A stretch of 17,816 bases of DNA from a bacterium (GTDB lineage: Bacteria; UBA9089; UBA9088), in assembly GCA_040756715.1 (NCBI GenBank), contig JBFLYE010000119.1, forward strand, positions 10,907-28,722. The letters are read 5' to 3'. Under the pieces are notes generated by a model. That model was not told the DNA's origin. It saw only the letters and a list, made by a program, of their open reading frames with translations, and searched no databases. Positions 13,601 through 17,816 of this stretch are shown in pieces; within the stretch, counting starts at the first letter, position 1, and every line of letters starts with the position of its first letter. The position numbers were made by a program, and so were the translations under genes.

Positions 13601-14485
13601 TTAAGGGTTAGAGAGAGGAGAAGAAAATTCTCCTCTCTTTTTTAAGAAAAGAGGGAAAGAAGGGAAGAGAGCCTTTTTTTTTAGCTCTTTTCTTTCAATA
13701 ATCATATCAATAATTCCATGGGAAAGGAGGAATTCTGCCCTTTGGAAGCCCTCGGGAAGCCTTTGTCTAATTGTCTGCTCTATAACCCTAGGACCTGCAA
13801 AGCCAATCAATGCCTTTGGTTCAGCAATAATAACATCACCGAGAAATGCAAAGGAGGCAGAGACCCCTCCTGTGGTTGGATCTGTTAAAACAGAGATAAA
13901 AAAGCCACCCCTTTTCTTAAAAAGGAATATGGCACCCGCTGTTTTTGCCATTTGAAAAAGGGAAACCATACCCTCCTGCATCCTTGCACCGCCAGAACTA
14001 GAAAAAATAATAAGGGGAAGGGAAAGGAGAGAAGCCTTTTCTGTAAGCAAGGCTATTTTTTCGCCAACCACAGAGCCCATGCTCCCTCCCATAAAGGAAA
14101 AATCCATAATAGCAATAGCCACATTCCTTTTATCTATTTCTCCAAAGCCACAGACAATAGCATCAGAAAGCCCTGTTTCTTTCTCCGCCTCTTTAAGCCT
14201 TTCTTCATAGGGCTTTATATCCTTAAATTTTAAGAAATCCATAGGCAATATCTCAGAAAAATCCTCCTTGAATGACTTTTTATCAAGGATTATCTTTATC
14301 CTCTCCTTTGGTTTTAGCCTGAAATGAAAGTTGCATTTTGGACAGACGCAAAGGTTTCTTTCCAGCTCATTTTTATAAAGCAGATTAGAACAGCCCTCGC
14401 ATTTTATCCAAAGCTCATTTGGAGGGTTAATTTGAGAGGGTTTAAAGGTAAGGGTTGTGTATTTTGGTTTTCTAAATAATGTCAT
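13601..14485 (-). CDS. accD: Acetyl-CoA carboxylase, carboxyltransferase beta subunit
   Basis: This 294-residue subunit forms, with AccA, the carboxyltransferase that moves CO2 from biotin carrier protein to acetyl-CoA, the first step of fatty-acid synthesis. The N-terminal zinc ribbon is Cys29-x2-Cys32 and Cys48-x2-Cys51 (ELWIKCEGC and CVCPKC). The crotonase-like core shows MDFSFMGGSMGSVVGEKI, FSSSGGARMQEG, SVLTDPTTGGVSASFA and FAGPRVIEQT. The start overlaps the stop of the PEGA gene by ATGA. The 3' end runs through the terminator of the convergent lipoprotein gene, so the last residues (about REFSSPLSNP-like tail) are probably unimportant. accA is not in the window. Confidence 0.95.
   Translation of the reverse strand: MTLFRKPKYTTLTFKPSQINPPNELWIKCEGCSNLLYKNELERNLCVCPKCNFHFRLKPKERIKIILDKKSFKEDFSEILPMDFLKFKDIKPYEERLKEAEKETGLSDAIVCGFGEIDKRNVAIAIMDFSFMGGSMGSVVGEKIALLTEKASLLSLPLIIFSSSGGARMQEGMVSLFQMAKTAGAIFLFKKRGGFFISVLTDPTTGGVSASFAFLGDVIIAEPKALIGFAGPRVIEQTIRQRLPEGFQRAEFLLSHGIIDMIIERKELKKKALFPSFPLFLKKRGEFSSPLSNP
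13612..13643 (+). terminator. Rho-independent terminator of the lipoprotein gene
   Basis: A perfect 11-bp stem AGAGAGGAGAA / TTCTCCTCTCT with a 5-nt loop GAAAA (13612-13638) is followed by five T (13639-13643). It lies 46 nt after the lipoprotein stop and inside the 3' end of convergent accD. The minus-strand direction lacks a T tract, so it works for the plus strand only. Confidence 0.85.
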
Positions 14486-16284
14486 TTAGAAAGAGAGAAG
14501 TTAAAAAAGTTTGTTGTCTCCGCGCTCACTATTATCTCTTTCTCATCATCCTTAAATCCAGAAAGACTTGCTTTTAATGTATGCCTTCCTGGGCTAATCG
14601 CAAATTCCCTGATTGGCGTCTTTCCTATTAGCCTTCCATCAAGGAATATATCAGCCTGCGATGGAATTGATGTAATAAAGCAATATCCAGGGCCTCCTCC
14701 TAGTGGTTGCTGTTTTGGCTTTTCTTTTATTACAGGAGGAAATTCTCTTTTTAGATAAGGCTCTTCTGGAAAAGAAGGGACAACAGGTGTTTCTAGCTTT
14801 ACCTTCTCTTTAAAACTTTCAATCGCCCTTTTAAGCTCAAGGAGAGAAGCTGATTCTATTGTTTTTTCTTCTCTTTTTGCAGGTAGAGAAGGAACAATCC
14901 ATTTTTCTTCCTTTATTTTATATGGAATAACCCCCTTTTCTTCCCTTTGACTTCCGACTCCCCAACCCCCTGACTCCCGACCCTCTAACCCTCTAACCCT
15001 CTGACCCTCTGACTTCTTCAAGGAGGCCATTATCCTTGTTCTCTGATTTGGTTCAACAAATGTTATCCCATTCCAATCAAAATAGCCATTTTTCTTTATG
15101 GTTATCCTGCAAGGCTTCCAGGGAAATATTGCCTTAAGGATAAGAGGGGTCTTTCCACAATTCCCGCCATTAAATAAAACACATCCTCCCCTTGGAATTG
15201 AATCAATAAAGATGCTTCCCAAAATAGGAGTAAGACACACAAAAACCGTCCTTGCCTCTTTTGGTTTTATCTCTATTATCTTTGCAAATTTAGAGAAACC
15301 ATCCTTTTGCACCCTTATTGAATGTGTGCCCGATAAAAGGAAGTAAGGCATCTTGGCTATCCTGGCTCCATCAATGTATATTAGGGCATCTTTAGGCTCT
15401 GTTTTTACTATAACGCTCCCTGTGCCAGTTATAATTTCTTCCTTAATCTTTTCTTTTATCTCTGGCTCAAGGGTTGCTGTAATATCTATAGGCTTTCTTG
15501 AGGTAACACTAATTACACTTATATAAGGCTTAAAGCCCTCTTTTTCTATTCTTATATTATGGTCGCCAGATGAGAGCTTCTTAATGGTAATGGGTGTCTT
15601 TCCCTTAACAATATCATCAACAAATAAATCGCATTCACTTGGATTTGAGCTTACCCTGAGCTCACAGGATGGTTTAAATATTTTATTAACCAGATTAAGA
15701 TTGACAAGGTTTATAATGGGCTTTAAGGAATCTTTCAAATAATTCTTCCCAAAATAGACCCCTCCTCCTATTATTCCACCAAGGAGACACCCAATAAGGA
15801 CAATCTTAATAAGCCTTAAATCCTTTTTTGTTTTCTTTGGACGCTTTTCTAATATCTCTTCTTCAGGTGCTTCTGGTATCTCTGCAAATTCCTCTTCCTC
15901 TTCTTCCTCTACCTTAACAGGCTCTTTTGGCAAAGAAACGCCCTTTTCTTCTTCCTCCAGCTTTGCAAGCATTTCCTCTATTTTCTCATCAGAAGGCCTT
16001 ATTTCTGGTTTTTCCTTTTCTGGATAGGGTTCTACTTCCTCCTTTTCAAAGGTCGGTATAGGCACCTCAAATGTTGGTTGTGGCTCTTCTTTAGGTTCCT
16101 CAAGGGTTGGTAAAGGGGGTTCTTTTTCTGTTAATGGCACCTCGTAACTCGGCACATAAGCTTCCTTTTTCGCCTCCTCGTAAATGGGGAGGGGCTCTTC
16201 GGGTTTTTTCCTTTCTTCCATCCCATTTAAAAACTCTCGGGCAAGCCTTTCTACTACATCCTCATCCCTTTTTTCTTCTTCCAT
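14482..16284 (-). CDS. Membrane-anchored protein with four PEGA domains
   Basis: This 600-residue protein has an acidic, Glu/Pro-rich, probably disordered N-terminal region (1-155), one transmembrane segment (about 159-178, LIKIVLIGCLLGGIIGGGVYF) preceded by basic residues, then four PEGA domains: about 207-274, 288-353, 355-423 and 534-599, each with the S-x-P-x-x-A-x-x-x-x-D/N-G-x-x-x-G-K-T-P pattern and an H-x-I/L-x-x-x-K-x-G-F/Y segment. PEGA domains are small extracytoplasmic beta modules often linked to envelope and surface-layer proteins. The linker between domains three and four contains a stretch translated from a tandem DNA repeat (about 424-447). The gene sits between trpA and accD with its own close promoter, and overlaps accD by ATGA. 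Partner and exact role are unknown. Confidence 0.85.
   Translation of the reverse strand: MEEEKRDEDVVERLAREFLNGMEERKKPEEPLPIYEEAKKEAYVPSYEVPLTEKEPPLPTLEEPKEEPQPTFEVPIPTFEKEEVEPYPEKEKPEIRPSDEKIEEMLAKLEEEEKGVSLPKEPVKVEEEEEEEFAEIPEAPEEEILEKRPKKTKKDLRLIKIVLIGCLLGGIIGGGVYFGKNYLKDSLKPIINLVNLNLVNKIFKPSCELRVSSNPSECDLFVDDIVKGKTPITIKKLSSGDHNIRIEKEGFKPYISVISVTSRKPIDITATLEPEIKEKIKEEIITGTGSVIVKTEPKDALIYIDGARIAKMPYFLLSGTHSIRVQKDGFSKFAKIIEIKPKEARTVFVCLTPILGSIFIDSIPRGGCVLFNGGNCGKTPLILKAIFPWKPCRITIKKNGYFDWNGITFVEPNQRTRIMASLKKSEGQRVRGLEGRESGGWGVGSQREEKGVIPYKIKEEKWIVPSLPAKREEKTIESASLLELKRAIESFKEKVKLETPVVPSFPEEPYLKREFPPVIKEKPKQQPLGGGPGYCFITSIPSQADIFLDGRLIGKTPIREFAISPGRHTLKASLSGFKDDEKEIIVSAETTNFFNFSLSK
14944..15016 (-). 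repeat. Octamer/heptamer array inside the PEGA gene
   Basis: On the plus strand four 8-bp units GACCCTCT, AACCCTCT, AACCCTCT and GACCCTCT stand in tandem (14979-15010), flanked by related GACTTC, GACTCC and TGACTCC pieces. The block encodes an Arg/Gly/Glu-rich linker between PEGA domains three and four, unlike the Lys/Glu/Pro-rich linker around it. Confidence 0.8.
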
Positions 16285-16290
16285 AATTTT

Positions 16291-16320
16291 AATATATCAT
16301 AATTATAAGAATTTTGTCTA
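16291..16320 (-). promoter_or_regulatory. Sigma70-type promoter of the PEGA-accD unit
   Basis: On the minus strand TAGACA (16320-16315), an 18-bp spacer and TATATT (16296-16291, five of six bases) are followed by 6 nt and ATG 16284. The -35 box begins with the TAG stop codon of trpA. The geometry again predicts a leaderless message, so PEGA-accD could be transcribed apart from trpBA. Confidence 0.5.
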
Positions 16321-17109
16321 GTTATTTTTTATTGCCCTCAATACAGAGGAAACAAAAGGAATAACTGCTTTGTCTGGAGAGTCTGGATTTTTTGCAATTA
16401 AAGAAACAATCTTTGAACCAATGATTATCCCATCAGCCAAATCCTTTATTTCCTTTGCATGGGAAGGCTCTGATATGCCAAATCCAACACAAATAGGTTT
16501 ATTGGATGACCTTTTTATCCTTAAAATCTCTTCCTTAAGGGTTTCTGAAATATCCTTCCTTATCCCTGTTACACCAAGCAAGGATACATAATAGATAAAC
16601 CCTGATGACTCTTCGCAGGTCATCTTTATCCTTTTTTCTGTGCTGGTTGGGGCAAGGAGATAAATCAAACAAATGCCATTTTTTAATAACAATTTCTTAA
16701 GACCCTGCCCCTCCTCGGGTGGAAGGTCTGGAACAATTAGGCCATCTATTCCTGCTATCTTTGCATCCTGTGCAAAATTAGAAAGCCCATATTTATAGAT
16801 AGGGTTATAATAGCTTAAAAAAACTATGGGAATTTCTGTTTTTTTTCTTAAATTTCCCACAAAAGAGATTGCCTTTCTTAATGACATCCCCTGTTTTAAT
16901 GCCCGATTACAGGCTTCCTGGATAACAGGCCCATCTGCAATAGGGTCGGAAAATGGAATACCAAGCTCGATAATACCTGCACCTGCTTTTTCTAATGCCA
17001 AAATAAGGCTTTCTGTTTTTTCCAAAGATGGGTCGCCGCAGGTAATATATGGAATAAGAATTGGTCTTTTTCTTTCCATAAAAGCCTTATCTATCCTATT
17101 TTCCATCAT
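16318..17109 (-). CDS. trpA: Tryptophan synthase alpha subunit
   Basis: This 263-residue TIM-barrel enzyme cleaves indole-3-glycerol phosphate to indole and glyceraldehyde-3-phosphate; indole passes to TrpB. The catalytic pair is Glu48 ([14 protein letters not shown]) and Asp59. Other hallmarks are the N-terminal [41 protein letters not shown] and ICVGFGIS with GIIIGSKIV near the end. It overlaps the trpB stop by ATGA; a second ATG directly follows the first, so the true N-terminus may begin one codon later. It belongs to the trpB-trpA operon. Confidence 0.95.
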   Translation of the reverse strand: MMENRIDKAFMERKRPILIPYITCGDPSLEKTESLILALEKAGAGIIELGIPFSDPIADGPVIQEACNRALKQGMSLRKAISFVGNLRKKTEIPIVFLSYYNPIYKYGLSNFAQDAKIAGIDGLIVPDLPPEEGQGLKKLLLKNGICLIYLLAPTSTEKRIKMTCEESSGFIYYVSLLGVTGIRKDISETLKEEILRIKRSSNKPICVGFGISEPSHAKEIKDLADGIIIGSKIVSLIAKNPDSPDKAVIPFVSSVLRAIKNN

Positions 17110-17816
17110 GACCCTTTGACTCCTGACTCTCGGACTCTTTTTGCGACCTCCTCCACATCCTTGTCCCCCCTTCCCGAAAGATTGACAACAATAATTTTAT
17201 CTTTGGAAAGAGAGGGAGCAAATTTTGCACAGTAAGCAATGGCATGAGCTGCTTCTAATGCGGGAATTATTCCCTCTGTATGAGATAAAAGGAAAAATCC
17301 ATCCAAAGCCTCTTTGTCATTTATAACAACATATTCTGCCCTATTTTTTTCTTTATAAAAGCTATGCTCAGGCCCTACCCCTGGATAATCAAGGCCAGCG
17401 GCAATTGAATGTGTCTCTTTAATTTGGCCATCTTTATCTTGAAGAAGGTATGAAAGACATCCATGTAATACACCCCTTTCACCCTTGCACAAAGATGCTG
17501 CACCAATTGCCTCAACACCAATAAATTTAACATCGCTGTTATAAAATGGATAAAATATACCAATTGCATTAGAGCCTCCACCCACGCAGGCAATAATGTA
17601 ATCTGGAAGCCTTCCTTCTTGTTTTAAAATCTGCTTTTTTGCCTCAATTCCAATTATAGATTGAAAATCCCTAACCATCATCGGATAGGGATGGGGGCCT
17701 ACCACAGAGCCAAGCACATAGTATGTTGTCTTAACATTAGTAACCCAATCCCTCAATGCCTCATTTATCGCATCCTTTAAGGTTTTTGAGCCACCTGCCA
17801 CAGGATTTACCTTTGC
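17106..17816 (-). CDS. trpB: Tryptophan synthase beta subunit, C-terminal part (partial)
   Basis: The frame enters at the right edge and gives 236 residues, more than half of TrpB, the PLP enzyme that joins indole and serine. The visible part opens with [20 protein letters not shown] and continues through [22 protein letters not shown], the PLP-phosphate loop [37 protein letters not shown] and LSGRGDKDV. The PLP lysine lies in the missing N-terminal part. A GTG at 17801 is an internal valine codon of the conserved region, not a start. The last residues ([10 protein letters not shown]) are encoded by a heptamer-periodic repeat that also forms the ATGA overlap with trpA. Confidence 0.95.
   Translation of the reverse strand, partial: AKVNPVAGGSKTLKDAINEALRDWVTNVKTTYYVLGSVVGPHPYPMMVRDFQSIIGIEAKKQILKQEGRLPDYIIACVGGGSNAIGIFYPFYNSDVKFIGVEAIGAASLCKGERGVLHGCLSYLLQDKDGQIKETHSIAAGLDYPGVGPEHSFYKEKNRAEYVVINDKEALDGFFLLSHTEGIIPALEAAHAIAYCAKFAPSLSKDKIIVVNLSGRGDKDVEEVAKRVRESGVKGS
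17110..17137 (-). repeat. Heptamer-periodic repeat at the trpB/trpA junction
   Basis: On the plus strand the units GACCCTT, TGACTCC, TGACTCT and CGGACTC follow with a 7-bp period. They encode the C-terminal tail of TrpB and end next to the ATGA overlap with trpA. The unit resembles those in the PEGA gene and the reverse complement of those in fdhD-nadA. Confidence 0.65.

Noticed and set aside
17799-17801. GTG as trpB start
   Set aside because: Conserved TrpB sequence (AKVNP before [11 protein letters not shown]) continues upstream to the window edge, so the gene is cut by the window, not started here.
1-17816. Defence system, prophage, insertion sequence or biosynthetic gene cluster
   Set aside because: All sizeable ORFs are accounted for by housekeeping, biosynthetic or envelope families; no transposase, integrase, nuclease or toxin motif and no terminal inverted repeats were seen.

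Overview
The window looks like a chromosomal segment from an uncultured, low-GC, probably Gram-negative bacterium. It carries ordinary housekeeping and biosynthetic genes, many joined by ATGA stop/start overlaps, plus a predicted lipoprotein and membrane-anchored PEGA and beta-propeller proteins. The style (compact operons, split transketolase, many short repeats at gene junctions) resembles candidate-phylum genomes such as Omnitrophota or Aerophobota. That placement is only an impression. No mobile element, CRISPR array, rRNA or tRNA was seen, and no gene-free stretch exceeds 300 bases.

Layout. At the left edge the first 36 codons of a GTP-type PEP carboxykinase (minus strand) diverge from a SufS-like cysteine desulfurase. 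Next on the plus strand come a threonyl-tRNA synthetase without its TGS domain, then a tight operon: bifunctional NAD(P)HX repair enzyme, leuC, leuD and peptide deformylase. A minus-strand cluster (beta-propeller protein, FmdB-type zinc ribbon, YjbQ protein) converges on def. A second plus-strand run holds the two transketolase subunits, a degenerate FtsE-like ATPase, and one long ORF that fuses FdhD to quinolinate synthase NadA. A short repeat-rich lipoprotein with its own promoter and terminator follows. From the right edge a minus-strand operon reads trpB (partial), trpA, a four-PEGA membrane protein and accD.

Two window-wide patterns stand out. First, many operon-leading genes have a sigma70-type promoter whose -10 box lies only 6-10 nt before the start codon (pckG, cysteine desulfurase, thrS, fdhD-nadA, PEGA gene, perhaps the beta-propeller gene), which predicts leaderless or nearly leaderless mRNAs. 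In contrast, the small lipoprotein has a real leader with a near-perfect Shine-Dalgarno. Second, short tandem arrays with 7- or 8-bp units lie at gene junctions and are translated in frame into protein linkers and tails. One of them is exactly the linker that fuses FdhD to NadA, where the stop of the first gene and the start of the second would be expected.

The genes do not form one pathway. They cover sulfur and Fe-S supply (cysteine desulfurase, FdhD, and the Fe-S enzymes LeuC and NadA), leucine, tryptophan, NAD and fatty-acid synthesis, translation and sugar metabolism. The main novelty candidates are the FdhD-NadA fusion, the repeat family behind it, the leaderless promoter architecture, and the ABC ATPase that lacks its Q-loop, signature and H-loop residues.
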